Shown here piece by piece: positions 1 to 8,413 of a stretch of 64,000 nt of DNA (the first letter of the stretch is position 1; each line of letters starts with the position of its first letter). This DNA is from Ga0077555 sp041397775 (GTDB taxonomy: Bacteria > Pseudomonadota > Alphaproteobacteria > Rhizobiales > Hyphomicrobiaceae): the NCBI GenBank assembly GCA_041397775.1, contig JAWKWB010000006.1:1-64000 (forward strand), read 5' to 3'. The position numbers and the translations under genes were made by a program. Below the pieces are notes generated by a model. That model had not been told where the DNA came from. It searched no databases and saw only the letters and a program-made list of their open reading frames with translations.

Positions 1-793
1 CCAGCGGCTTGTTGACGAAGCCGTGCTTGCGGTCGGCGCCCCACAGCGCCAGCATGGGCATCTCGATCCGGCGGCCGGCCTTCAGGTCGGCGGCATCGAG
101 CGCGGGATCGAACGTGGCGCCGGCCCGGTAGTCCTCGCACGTCGCATGGATCATGCCGGGCTGCGCGAAGGCCCGGCGATAATGGGCGAGCGCCGCCGCG
201 TCGAACGCGGAGAGGTCCTTCTTCTGCGTCCATTGCGCCAGCAGATAGTCGAGGAAATACACGGGGTCGGCCCCGATCATCGTTTCGGGAAACGGAGCGG
301 GTCGCGCCAGGAACGCCCAGTGGAAGCGTCCGATCGCATTCTCCTTCGTCATGTCCGTCCACGCATCATGCGTAGTGACGATGTCGAGCGTCGCAAGCCG
401 CGCCACGCGCTCGGGATGATCGAGCGCCATGCGGTAGCCGACACGCGCACCGCGATCGTGCGACACGACGCCAAAGCGGCGATGACCGAGCGCCTCCATC
501 ACCGCGACGAAGTCCTGCGCCATGACGCGCTTGGAATAGGCGCGGTGCTCGGGATCGTCCTGGCTGCCGGCTGGCCCCGTGCTCTCGCCGTAGCCGCGAA
601 GGTCCGGCAGCACCAGCGTGAAAGACCGTGCCAGGACCGGGGCGATCTTGTGCCAGCACACGTGCGTCTGCGGATACCCGTGCAACATGAGCAACGGCGG
701 CCCCGATCCGCCCACCCGGGCGAAGATTTCCGCTCCGTCGACCGTGATGCGGTGCGTGGCAAAGCCGGGAAAGAGATCGGGCAGCGCAGTCAT
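1..793 (-). CDS. Haloacetate/fluoroacetate dehalogenase-like alpha/beta hydrolase (3' end outside window)
   Basis: Alpha/beta hydrolase, read from an ATG at 793 with CAGGAG eight bases upstream; the C-terminus runs off the window. About 264 residues are visible. The oxyanion motif HGYPQT lies near residue 39, and the nucleophile loop SHDRGAR places Asp113 with Arg114 and Arg117. FHWAFLARPAPFPE supplies the His-Trp pair and TCEDYRAG the Tyr. In fluoroacetate dehalogenases this Asp, the two Arg (carboxylate binding) and His-Trp-Tyr (fluoride pocket) are the active-site set, so the pocket is complete as far as it can be seen. It is a tandem paralogue of the gene ending 15 bases upstream. The family assignment is firm; the substrate is inferred, and epoxide hydrolase-type relatives remain possible. 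Confidence 0.85.
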   Translation of the reverse strand, partial: MTALPDLFPGFATHRITVDGAEIFARVGGSGPPLLMLHGYPQTHVCWHKIAPVLARSFTLVLPDLRGYGESTGPAGSQDDPEHRAYSKRVMAQDFVAVMEALGHRRFGVVSHDRGARVGYRMALDHPERVARLATLDIVTTHDAWTDMTKENAIGRFHWAFLARPAPFPETMIGADPVYFLDYLLAQWTQKKDLSAFDAAALAHYRRAFAQPGMIHATCEDYRAGATFDPALDAADLKAGRRIEMPMLALWGADRKHGFVNKPL

Positions 794-808
794 GGCGAAG
801 GCTCCTGC

Positions 809-1720
809 TCAGCGACCAAGGAACGGTACGACGCGGGCGAGCAATGCGTCAGGGGCCTCCTCTGCGATGAAGTGCCCGCTATCGATCTCCACCCCCTCGA
901 CATGCTCGCACCACTGCCGCCACAGCGCCAGCGGATCGGCGATGTCGGCCATCGGGCCCTCGCTCGCCCAGACCAGCAGCGTGGGGCAACGGATCATGCG
1001 CCCGCCCGCCAGATCGGCATCGTCATCGACGAGATCGCACCGGGCGCCGGCTCGGTAATCCTCGCATGTGGCGTGGATGTGATCCGGGTCGGAAAAGCAG
1101 AGCCGGTATTCCGCCAGTGCCAGGGGATCGATCGGGTCCAGCGTGCGCGTTTTCGTTCCACGCTTGAAACGCCCGTCGAGCCAGTCCATCGGATCGCGCC
1201 CGATGAGGCTCTCCGGCATGGGCGCCGGTTGCGCCAGGAAGGCCCAATGGAACATTTTCAGGCGGATGCTCTGGTTTGCGGCCGACCACTGGTCGTGCGT
1301 CGTGATGATATCGAGCAGGACGAGCCGCTCGATGCGACTGGGATGATCGAGTGCCAGCCGATAGGCGACGCGACCGCCGCGATCGTGCCCCATCACGCAG
1401 AAGCGGTCGTGCCCCAGCTCCCGCATGACCCCCAGCATGTCCGCCGCCATCGTGCGCTTGGCATAGGGCCGATGATCCATGTCGGTGGGTGGACATGAAC
1501 TGCGGCCGTAGCCGCGCAGATCGGCGGCCACCACCGTATGGTGCTTGGCGAGCTGCGGCGCCACGCGATGCCACATGGCGCTTGTTTGTGGATACCCGTG
1601 CAGCAGCAGCAGCGCCGGCCCCTTGCCGCCGACACGTACGCGGATCGCCACGTCGTCGAGCTTGACGACGTGCTCCGCGAAGCCCGGAAACAGAGCCGGC
1701 CACGCCGCGTCGCAACTCAT
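809..1720 (-). CDS. Haloacetate/fluoroacetate dehalogenase-like alpha/beta hydrolase
   Basis: Complete 303-residue alpha/beta hydrolase. HGYPQT lies at 41-46. The nucleophile elbow GHDRGGR gives Asp113, Arg114 and Arg117. The acid is Asp137 (LLDIIT), the halide-pocket residues are His158 and Trp159 (FHWAF) and Tyr222 (CEDYRAG), and the base is His283 (DSGHF). Every residue known to matter in fluoroacetate dehalogenase is present in order and at family spacing. The start is ATG 1720 with GGGAGGA just upstream, two bases after the purD stop, so it is probably co-transcribed with purD. The neighbouring downstream gene is a paralogue with the same active site. Cleavage of 2-haloacids is inferred from these residues, not shown. 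Confidence 0.88.
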   Translation of the reverse strand: MSCDAAWPALFPGFAEHVVKLDDVAIRVRVGGKGPALLLLHGYPQTSAMWHRVAPQLAKHHTVVAADLRGYGRSSCPPTDMDHRPYAKRTMAADMLGVMRELGHDRFCVMGHDRGGRVAYRLALDHPSRIERLVLLDIITTHDQWSAANQSIRLKMFHWAFLAQPAPMPESLIGRDPMDWLDGRFKRGTKTRTLDPIDPLALAEYRLCFSDPDHIHATCEDYRAGARCDLVDDDADLAGGRMIRCPTLLVWASEGPMADIADPLALWRQWCEHVEGVEIDSGHFIAEEAPDALLARVVPFLGR

Positions 1721-1722
1721 TT

Positions 1723-3000
1723 TCAGTCCTCCCGCGCCACCGCGCGCCAACCGATGTCGCGCCTGCAGAAGCCTTCCGGCCAGTCGATCTGGTCGATGGC
1801 CTCGTAGGCCCGCTCGCGCGCCTCGCTGACGGTGCCCGCCCGGGCGCAGACCCCCAGCACACGACCGCCGTCGGCCAGGATGCGATCCCCATCGCTTTTC
1901 GTACCGGCGTGGAAGATCTCGACGCCCGGCACATCCGACGCAGCCTCGAGTCCCCGGATCTCGGTGCCCCGCGCGTAGTCGCCGGGATAGCCGGCCGAGG
2001 CCATCACGACGCAGACCGCGACATCGTCGTGCCAGCGCAGATCCACGGTCTTCAGCGTGCCGTCGGCCGAGGCGATCAGCGCCGTCAGCAGGTCCGACTT
2101 CAGCCGCATCATCAGCACCTGGCATTCGGGATCGCCGAAGCGGACGTTGTATTCGATCAGCTTCGGGCCTTCGGGAGAGATCATGAGCCCCGCGAAGAGA
2201 ACGCCCTTGAACGGCGTCCCGCGCGCCGCCATGCCCCTCACGGTCGGCTCGACGATTTCTTTAAGCGTCCGCGCCACGATCGCGTCCGTCATCACGGGGG
2301 CCGGCGAATAGGCGCCCATGCCGCCCGTGTTCGGCCCCGTATCGCCGTCGCCCACGCGCTTGTGGTCCTGCGCGGTGGCGAGCGGCAGCAGGTTTTCACC
2401 GTCGCTCAGCACGAAGAAGCTCGCTTCCTCGCCTTCCAGGAATTCCTCGATCACCACCTCGGCCCCGGCCGCCCCGAAGGCGCCGGCAAAGCACGCCTCG
2501 ACGGCGGCCTCCGCCTCTGTGGCCGTCTGCGCGATCACTACACCCTTGCCGGCCGCCAGCCCGTCGGCCTTGATCACCACCGGCAGCTTCGGATTTGCCC
2601 CCAGATAGGCCTTTGCGTCCGCTACGTTGGCGAACCGCCCGTAGGCGGCGGTCGGAATGCCCAGCTCCGCGCAAAGGTCCTTGGTATACCCCTTCGAGCC
2701 CTCCAGCTGGGCAGCAGCCTTCGACGGGCCGAAATACTTGATGCCGGCCGCTGCCAGTTCGTCTCCCAGCCCCGCCACGAGCGGTGCCTCCGGGCCGACC
2801 ACCACGAAGTCGATGGCATGCTCGCGGCAGAAGGCCACCACCTCGCCGTGGCTGGCGATGTTCATGGGAACGCACTCCGCGACCTGCGCGATCCCTGCAT
2901 TACCGGGTGCGCAATATAGTCTTGTCGTCAGGGGGCTGACCGACAGCGCCCACGCCAAGGCATGCTCGCGTCCGCCGGAGCCGATCAGTAGAACGTTCAT
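1723..3000 (-). CDS. purD: Phosphoribosylamine-glycine ligase
   Basis: 425 residues, the normal length for GAR synthetase, the ATP-dependent second step of purine synthesis in the cytosol. The N-terminus MNVLLIGSGGREHALAWAL is the family signature, followed by an ATP-grasp fold with GPEAPLVAGLGDEL, the lysine-rich segment KADGLAAGKGV and the diagnostic GPNTGGMGAYSPAP near residue 210. The ATG at 3000 has GGGAG upstream. It diverges from xseA across about 120 bases. The two dehalogenase-like genes follow with almost no spacing, which places a housekeeping gene at the head of a catabolic pair. Confidence 0.97.
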   Translation of the reverse strand: MNVLLIGSGGREHALAWALSVSPLTTRLYCAPGNAGIAQVAECVPMNIASHGEVVAFCREHAIDFVVVGPEAPLVAGLGDELAAAGIKYFGPSKAAAQLEGSKGYTKDLCAELGIPTAAYGRFANVADAKAYLGANPKLPVVIKADGLAAGKGVVIAQTATEAEAAVEACFAGAFGAAGAEVVIEEFLEGEEASFFVLSDGENLLPLATAQDHKRVGDGDTGPNTGGMGAYSPAPVMTDAIVARTLKEIVEPTVRGMAARGTPFKGVLFAGLMISPEGPKLIEYNVRFGDPECQVLMMRLKSDLLTALIASADGTLKTVDLRWHDDVAVCVVMASAGYPGDYARGTEIRGLEAASDVPGVEIFHAGTKSDGDRILADGGRVLGVCARAGTVSEARERAYEAIDQIDWPEGFCRRDIGWRAVARED

Positions 3001-3119
3001 CAGGATATGCTCCCGAGATGGCTGGTGAAACGGGATGGGGATAGCAGGCCGCGATGCGGCCGAGATTCGGCCGCCATGATGTATCATCTCACCACTGCCG
3101 CAACAAAGGATTGCGATTC

Positions 3120-4727
3120 GTGAGCGAGCTTGCGCGGGCCGGGCAACCCGGCGCTAACGTTGCCGAGTTTTCTGTTTCCGGGCTTGCCTCGGCGATCAAG
3201 CGCGCGCTCGAGGACGGCTTCGGCTACGTCAGGATTAAGGGCGAGATCTCCGGCTATCGCGGCCCGCACGCCTCCGGCCACTGCTACTTCGCCTTGAAGG
3301 ACGACAAGGCCAAGATCGACGCGGTCATCTGGCGTGGCACGTTCCAGAAGTTGCGCTTCAAACCCGAGGAAGGTTTGGAGGTCGTGGCAGGTGGTCGCAT
3401 CACCACCTATCCCGGCTCCTCCAAGTACCAGATCGTCATCGAGACGATGGAGCCGTCCGGCGCCGGCGCGCTGATGGCCATGCTCGAAGAGCGCAAGCGG
3501 CGTCTGACCGCAGAGGGTCTGTTCGCCGACGAGCGCAAGCGCAAGCTGCCGTTCTGGCCGCAGGTCGTCGGCATCGTGACGTCCCCCACGGGCGCGGTCA
3601 TTCGCGACATGCTGGCCGGCTTCCAGGAGCGCTGCCCGACGCGGGTCCTGCTCTGGCCGGTGCGTGTGCAAGGCGAAACCTCGGCAGCGGAGGTGGCCGC
3701 CGCGATCAAAGGTTTCAATGCGCTGGAGCCCGGCGGACGCATCCCGCGGCCCGACGTGCTCATCGTCGCGCGCGGTGGCGGCAGCCTCGAGGATCTCTGG
3801 GGCTTCAACGAGGAGATCGTGGTCCGCGCGGCGGCGGCAAGCGACATCCCGCTGATCTCGGCGGTCGGTCACGAGACGGACTGGACCCTCATCGACCTTG
3901 CCGCCGACGCGCGCGCGCCGACACCGACCAAGGCGGCGGAGTGGGCCGTGCCCCGGCACGCCGATCTCGTCGTGCGGGTTGGCGAATTGGGCCAATGGCT
4001 GCGCTCGCGCACGCTCCGCCGCCTCGACGAGGCCCGCGCCCACCTGCGGGCAGCCGCACGCGGCCTGCCGCGCCGCGAGGAGCTTCTGGCATTGCCCAGG
4101 CAGCGCTTCGATGCCGCCGAGCGACGCTTGAACCACGCGCTTCAGATCAACACGCAGACGCATGCCAAGCGCTTGGCGCGCATCGCGCCGCGTCTGCAGC
4201 CGCGCCTGCTGTCGATCCGCCTCGAGCGCGCCGGCGACCAGACGGAACGGCTCTGCGCACGCGCCCGCGACGCGCTTGCCCGCAGCACGGCGCAGCGCCG
4301 GGCACGCCTCGAGCGGCTGTCCGGCCGCCTGCATCCCCAGACCATCCGCGAGCGCCTGTCGCGCTCCGGCGAGCGCCTGGCCTCCATGGAGATGCGTCTG
4401 GACCAGGCCATCGCCGCGCGCATCGACCATCGCCGCCGCCGCCTCGACGGGCTGGCCCAGATGCTTTCGGCGCTGAGCTATCAAGGCGTATTGAAACGCG
4501 GCTTTGCCCTGGTCCGCGACGCGCAGGGTCACACCGTGCGCTCGGCGACACAGGTCACGACTGGCATGCGTCTCGCCATAGAAATGTCGGACGGCACGGT
4601 TGGCGCCGTTGCCGATACCGGTGGCACCACGCCGAGCAGCCCCACTCCCGCGCCCAAGGCGGAGACGCCCTCACAGCGGCCGGCCCGTCGCAAGACACGC
4701 GGCGGCGAGCAGGGGTCGCTGTTCTGA
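3120..4727 (+). CDS. xseA: Exodeoxyribonuclease VII large subunit
   Basis: 535 residues from GTG 3120, chosen because AAAGGA sits nine bases upstream and the frame before it is not conserved-looking. Residues 15-110 form the OB-fold (EFSVSGLASAIKRALE, GYVRIKGEISGYRG). The catalytic part carries SPTGAVIRDML near 155, RGGGSLEDLWGFNEE at 218-232, GHETD at 250-254 and PTPTKAAE at 268-275. A long Arg/Leu-rich coiled coil follows (about 290-450), then YQGVLKRGFALV, as in other XseA proteins. It degrades single-stranded DNA with XseB; the small subunit is not in this window. It diverges from purD, an arrangement I recall in other Rhizobiales. Confidence 0.96.
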   Translation: MSELARAGQPGANVAEFSVSGLASAIKRALEDGFGYVRIKGEISGYRGPHASGHCYFALKDDKAKIDAVIWRGTFQKLRFKPEEGLEVVAGGRITTYPGSSKYQIVIETMEPSGAGALMAMLEERKRRLTAEGLFADERKRKLPFWPQVVGIVTSPTGAVIRDMLAGFQERCPTRVLLWPVRVQGETSAAEVAAAIKGFNALEPGGRIPRPDVLIVARGGGSLEDLWGFNEEIVVRAAAASDIPLISAVGHETDWTLIDLAADARAPTPTKAAEWAVPRHADLVVRVGELGQWLRSRTLRRLDEARAHLRAAARGLPRREELLALPRQRFDAAERRLNHALQINTQTHAKRLARIAPRLQPRLLSIRLERAGDQTERLCARARDALARSTAQRRARLERLSGRLHPQTIRERLSRSGERLASMEMRLDQAIAARIDHRRRRLDGLAQMLSALSYQGVLKRGFALVRDAQGHTVRSATQVTTGMRLAIEMSDGTVGAVADTGGTTPSSPTPAPKAETPSQRPARRKTRGGEQGSLF

Positions 4728-4827
4728 GGCGCGACACTGCCCGCGTGGCCTGCGCGTTCCTTTTGACGCCTCCCCTCATGTGCGCGACAAACGTCGGCGA
4801 ACGAAAGATCGGGGATGGAGGCGATAC

Positions 4828-5595
4828 ATGGCGCGCAAGGGATTGCGGCAGCGGGCGCTGGCCGGCGAGCAGGTGCTGGGCAGCATGGTGTTCGAGTTCT
4901 TCACGCCGGGCATTTCCCAGGTGATGAAGCTCGCGGGCTGCGAGTACCTCATCTACGACATGGAGCACGCCGGCTTCTCCATCGAAAGCCTGAAAACGCA
5001 GGTCGCCCACTGCCGTGGCCTCGGCATTGCACCGATGGTGCGCGTGCCGCGTGGCGAGTACCACTTTCTCGCCCGCGCCCTCGACGTCGGCGCGCAAGGC
5101 GTCATGGTGCCGATGGTCGACAGCGCCGAGCAGGCCCGCGCCATCGCCGAGGCGACCCGCTACCCGCCCAAGGGCCGGCGCGGAGCCGCCTTCGGTTTCC
5201 CCCATGACGACTACCAGCCCGGCGACCCCGCCACGAAAATGAAGGCTGCCGATGCACGCAACCTCGTCATCGCCCAGATCGAGACCGAGCGTGGCCTGGA
5301 CTGCGTAGAGGAGATCGCCGCCGTCGACGGCATCGACTGCCTTTGGCTCGGACACTTCGACCTGACGAACTTCCTCGGCATTCCCGGGCAATTCGACAAC
5401 CCGCAGTATGTCGCCGCCGTGAAGCGCATCGTCGCCGCCGGCCGCAGGCACAAGAAGGCGCTCGGCTTCATGGCAGCCGACGCGGCTTGGGCGAAGCAAT
5501 ACAAGCGCTACGGCTTCAACATGATCGCCACGGGCACGGACCACGGCATCCTGATGGCCGGCGTTCGCAACATCCTCTCCTCGATCGCCGACTGA
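4828..5595 (+). CDS. HpcH/HpaI aldolase family protein
   Basis: 255 residues starting at ATG 4828 with GGAGGCGATAC upstream. This is the metal-dependent class II pyruvate aldolase family (2-keto-3-deoxyglucarate aldolase, HpaI). DMEHAGFS at 44-51 is the family's catalytic D-x-EH motif; PMVRVPRGEY follows, QIETERGL gives the metal-binding Glu and LGHFDLTNFLG the second acidic ligand. It stands immediately before a D-2-hydroxyacid dehydrogenase (11-base gap) and an MFS carrier (12-base gap), forming a likely operon for uptake and breakdown of a hydroxy or keto acid. A second member of the family is at 21706-22464. The exact substrate cannot be read from the sequence. Confidence 0.9.
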   Translation: MARKGLRQRALAGEQVLGSMVFEFFTPGISQVMKLAGCEYLIYDMEHAGFSIESLKTQVAHCRGLGIAPMVRVPRGEYHFLARALDVGAQGVMVPMVDSAEQARAIAEATRYPPKGRRGAAFGFPHDDYQPGDPATKMKAADARNLVIAQIETERGLDCVEEIAAVDGIDCLWLGHFDLTNFLGIPGQFDNPQYVAAVKRIVAAGRRHKKALGFMAADAAWAKQYKRYGFNMIATGTDHGILMAGVRNILSSIAD

Positions 5596-5606
5596 GAGCC
5601 GCCCCC

Positions 5607-6611
5607 ATGACCTTCAAGATCGGCATCACCAGCGACCTGCTGGACGCACGCGGCGAGCCGGCCTTCGGCCGCCGCGCCCTGGATGTGCTGAACGTCCCCG
5701 GCATCGCATGGGAGTGGATCCCCGAGCGCTTCGACGAAGTCCCGCCTCGGATCGCCGCGCGCTACGACGGCCTCTTCATCAATCTGCCGCGCGTGACACC
5801 CGCCAGCGTGGCGCGCCAGGACTGCCGCGTGCGCGTCATCGGCCGCAATGGCGTCGGCTTCGACGCCGTCGACCTGCCCGCCTGCACCGCCAAGGGCATC
5901 GTCGTTACCAATACGCCCATCGCCGTGCGCCGCCCCGTGGCGGTCGCCACGCTGACGCTGCTGTTCGCGCTGGCCGGCCGTCTGCTGAAGAAGAACGATC
6001 TCGTCCACCAGGGTCGCTGGAACGATCGCAACGACTACATGGGCCAGGGCCTCACCACGCGCACCCTCGGGCTCGTCGGCGCCGGCAGCATCGGCATGGA
6101 GATCATGCGGCTGGCGCGGCCCTTTTTCGCGCGCATCGTCGCCGCCGACCCCTATGCCGAAGCTGCCGAGGTCGGACGGCTCGGTGCGGATCTGGCGCCA
6201 CTCGAAACGGTGGTGCGGGACGCCGACTACGTCGTCGTCTGTTGCGTCTTGAACGACGCGACACGCGGCCTGATCGACGACGCCTGCTTCGCCGCGATGA
6301 AGCCGACGGCCTATTTCATCAATGTCGCGCGTGGCCCCATCGTCGACGAGCCGGCCCTGATCCGCGCCCTGCAAGCGGGCAAGATCGCCGGAGCGGGCCT
6401 CGATGTCACGACCAAGGAGCCCATCGAGCCCGACAATCCGCTGCTCGGCATGGACAACGTCATCATCACGCCACATGCCCTGTGCTGGACGGACGAGTGC
6501 TTCCACGACATTGCCGCGACGGGCCTGCAATCCATCGTCGATGTCGCGGAGGGCCGCCGCCCCGCGCACGTCGTCAATCCCGATGTCTACACCAGCGGCA
6601 CAGCCCGATAG
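5607..6611 (+). CDS. D-2-hydroxyacid dehydrogenase (NAD-dependent)
   Basis: 334 residues. The substrate domain is split around a Rossmann fold with the nucleotide motif GLVGAGSIG at 155-163. The three catalytic residues of the D-isomer dehydrogenase family are in place: Arg242 in NVARGPIVDE, Glu271 in TTKEP, and His290 in ITPHALCWTDE. The start ATG 5607 lies 11 bases after the aldolase gene and 12 bases before the MFS gene, so the three are probably one transcript. It would interconvert a 2-hydroxy and a 2-keto acid feeding or leaving the aldolase. It could instead act as a phosphoglycerate-type dehydrogenase, but the context favours catabolism. Confidence 0.92.
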   Translation: MTFKIGITSDLLDARGEPAFGRRALDVLNVPGIAWEWIPERFDEVPPRIAARYDGLFINLPRVTPASVARQDCRVRVIGRNGVGFDAVDLPACTAKGIVVTNTPIAVRRPVAVATLTLLFALAGRLLKKNDLVHQGRWNDRNDYMGQGLTTRTLGLVGAGSIGMEIMRLARPFFARIVAADPYAEAAEVGRLGADLAPLETVVRDADYVVVCCVLNDATRGLIDDACFAAMKPTAYFINVARGPIVDEPALIRALQAGKIAGAGLDVTTKEPIEPDNPLLGMDNVIITPHALCWTDECFHDIAATGLQSIVDVAEGRRPAHVVNPDVYTSGTAR

Positions 6612-6623
6612 GTTTTCGATACG

Positions 6624-7829
6624 ATGCAGCAACGCCCGGGCACGGTCGTTCAGGCGTTCTTCACCGCCTTCGTGCCGATCTTCGTCCTCGCCATCGCGCA
6701 GACGGCGCTGCCCGTGCTCGCCCCCTCGCTGATGGGCGCCGCCGGAATGCCGGCGGAAGCCTTCGGCTGGGTCAGTGGTGCCATGGGGCTGGGCGCGGTC
6801 TGGCTCTACATGGCCAACGCCGCCTTCACCACGGCCCTCGGCCCCGTTCGCGCCTGCCAGGTCTCCGGCGTCGTCACGGGAACCGGCCTGCTGTTCGTGT
6901 TGAGCGGCCACTACGCCGCCATGCTGCTCGGGGCCATCCTGATCGGTTTCGGCTACGCCACGACCACGCCGGCCGGCTCGCAGATCCTCGCCGACCACAC
7001 GCCGCGCGAGATGCGCGCCACGCTGTTCTCGCTGCGCCAGGCCGGCGTCCCGCTCGGCGGCGCCTTGGCCGGCATCGGGGGAAGCTGGATCGCCACGCAT
7101 ATCGGCTGGACCTGGGCCATCGTGCTGGTCTCTGCCCTCTCCTTGGCCGTCGCCCCCGCCCTGGTTCTCGCGCCACGCCAATTCAACGAGAGCCGGCCGC
7201 GCGCACGCTTTCGCTTTGCGGCCCTGTTCGCGCTTTCCAACGTGCTGCAGCCGATCCGCGTCGTACGCCGGGATCGCGCGCTGCTTCAGATCTCGATCGC
7301 CTCCATCGGCTTCGCGACGGTGCAGGGCACGGTCAGCACCTATTTCGTGATCTACACCACCTCGCAGCTCGGGTTTTCGCTGACCTACGCCGGCACCCTG
7401 TTCGCGACCATGCAGGCGATGAGCGTCCTGGGCCGCATCGTGCTCGGGCTGCTGGCCGACCGTATCGGCTCGCCGCGACCCGTCCTGCGAACGCTCTCGA
7501 TCCTGTCCGCCTGCGCCGCCATCGCGCTGGCCACGCTCGATGCGTCGTGGCCCACCGTTGCCCACTACGCCGTGCTCGTCTTCATGGGATTGACCGTCGC
7601 CACCTGGAACGGCCTGTGGCTGGCCGAAGTCGCCGCCATGGCGGTCGACAATGTCAGCGAGGCGACGGCCAGCGCCACCTTCTTCGTCTTCGGCACCTAT
7701 ATGGTCACGCCGCCGCTGATGGGCCTCGTCATTAGAACCTGGGGCTATCGCCCGGCCTTCCTGCTGGCGGCGACGATCGTCGCCGCCGCCCTCGTGATCC
7801 TCAGCCTGCCGCAGCGGCGCACACCATGA
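6624..7829 (+). CDS. MFS transporter
   Basis: 401 residues with about 12 hydrophobic segments. It opens with VVQAFFTAFVPIFVLAI, carries the inter-repeat segment LADRIGSPRPV near residue 280 (motif A-like), and ends with LPQRR. The family is the major facilitator superfamily of inner-membrane secondary carriers. It is the third gene of the aldolase/dehydrogenase block and so probably imports the substrate. The start is ATG 6624. Substrate class unknown. Confidence 0.88.
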   Translation: MQQRPGTVVQAFFTAFVPIFVLAIAQTALPVLAPSLMGAAGMPAEAFGWVSGAMGLGAVWLYMANAAFTTALGPVRACQVSGVVTGTGLLFVLSGHYAAMLLGAILIGFGYATTTPAGSQILADHTPREMRATLFSLRQAGVPLGGALAGIGGSWIATHIGWTWAIVLVSALSLAVAPALVLAPRQFNESRPRARFRFAALFALSNVLQPIRVVRRDRALLQISIASIGFATVQGTVSTYFVIYTTSQLGFSLTYAGTLFATMQAMSVLGRIVLGLLADRIGSPRPVLRTLSILSACAAIALATLDASWPTVAHYAVLVFMGLTVATWNGLWLAEVAAMAVDNVSEATASATFFVFGTYMVTPPLMGLVIRTWGYRPAFLLAATIVAAALVILSLPQRRTP

Positions 7830-7854
7830 GCGGTCGCGCCGGAACCAGCACGGC

Positions 7855-8310
7855 TCACAGGATCTCGTGCACGTCGTAGACGGCGGCACCCGGCTCGCGC
7901 CGGCCGACACCCACGCCGACGATCCGGTTCATCCAGTCGTACTTTTTCGACGACGTCTCGAAAACCAGGCTGGTGCGCAGGTAGTATTGGTCGGGCGGCA
8001 CGTCCTCGCCGGCGGCGATCCGCGCCATGACGTCCGGCGATCCATGCCGCGCACCACGATAGTGGATATAGAGGACGTGCCCGTCGTCCAGCTCCAGGAC
8101 GAGCCGCACGTCGGGCCTCAGCGCTCCATCACTGCCGCCGAGCAGCGCGTCCATCCCCTGCAGGATCTTCGCCTGGACCTTCGGCCCCTTGAAGTGGCCC
8201 TTGTTGAGAAGATCGATCCGGCGCCGTCCGAGCGGGCCGTCGCCCACCATGTGCGTGCCCGTCACCTCGATCCTGAGTTCCCCGATATAGGTCGATTTCA
8301 ATTCCGGCAT
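7855..8310 (-). CDS. DUF3237 domain protein
   Basis: 151 residues, ATG 8310 preceded by GGGGAGG. The sequence reads as a small beta-barrel DUF3237 protein: ELRIEVTGTHMVGDGPLGRR at 11-30, LELDDGHVLYIHYRGARHG in the middle, and DQYYLRTSLVFET near the end. The whole protein matches the usual size. Function is not established for the family; members often sit beside CoA or aromatic catabolism genes. It is divergent from the thiolase operon across 103 bases that contain two perfect inverted repeats. Confidence 0.85.
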   Translation of the reverse strand: MPELKSTYIGELRIEVTGTHMVGDGPLGRRRIDLLNKGHFKGPKVQAKILQGMDALLGGSDGALRPDVRLVLELDDGHVLYIHYRGARHGSPDVMARIAAGEDVPPDQYYLRTSLVFETSSKKYDWMNRIVGVGVGRREPGAAVYDVHEIL

Positions 8311-8330
8311 GCTGCCTCCCCTCGTGTTCG

Positions 8331-8396
8331 TGGAAATTTCCAGTGCCGCGCATGCTGGCCAATTCCCGCGCGTTTGCATAGTCTCCGGGCAGACTA
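8331..8396. promoter_or_regulatory. Divergent intergenic region with two operator-like palindromes
   Basis: Between the DUF3237 gene and the thiolase gene lie the perfect 12-base palindrome TGGAAATTTCCA (8331-8342) and the inverted repeat TAGTCT-CCGGGC-AGACTA (8379-8396). The second ends four bases before AGGGAGG, the thiolase ribosome site. Both are placed where a regulator of the divergent pair would bind. No regulator gene is adjacent, so this is inferred from symmetry and position only. Confidence 0.4.
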
Positions 8397-8413
8397 CGAA
8401 AGGGAGGCGGCGC

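Noticed and set aside
5508..7910. An 800-codon open frame on the minus strand
   Set aside because: Antisense shadow of the dehydrogenase and MFS genes, which both have full family motifs and good ribosome sites.
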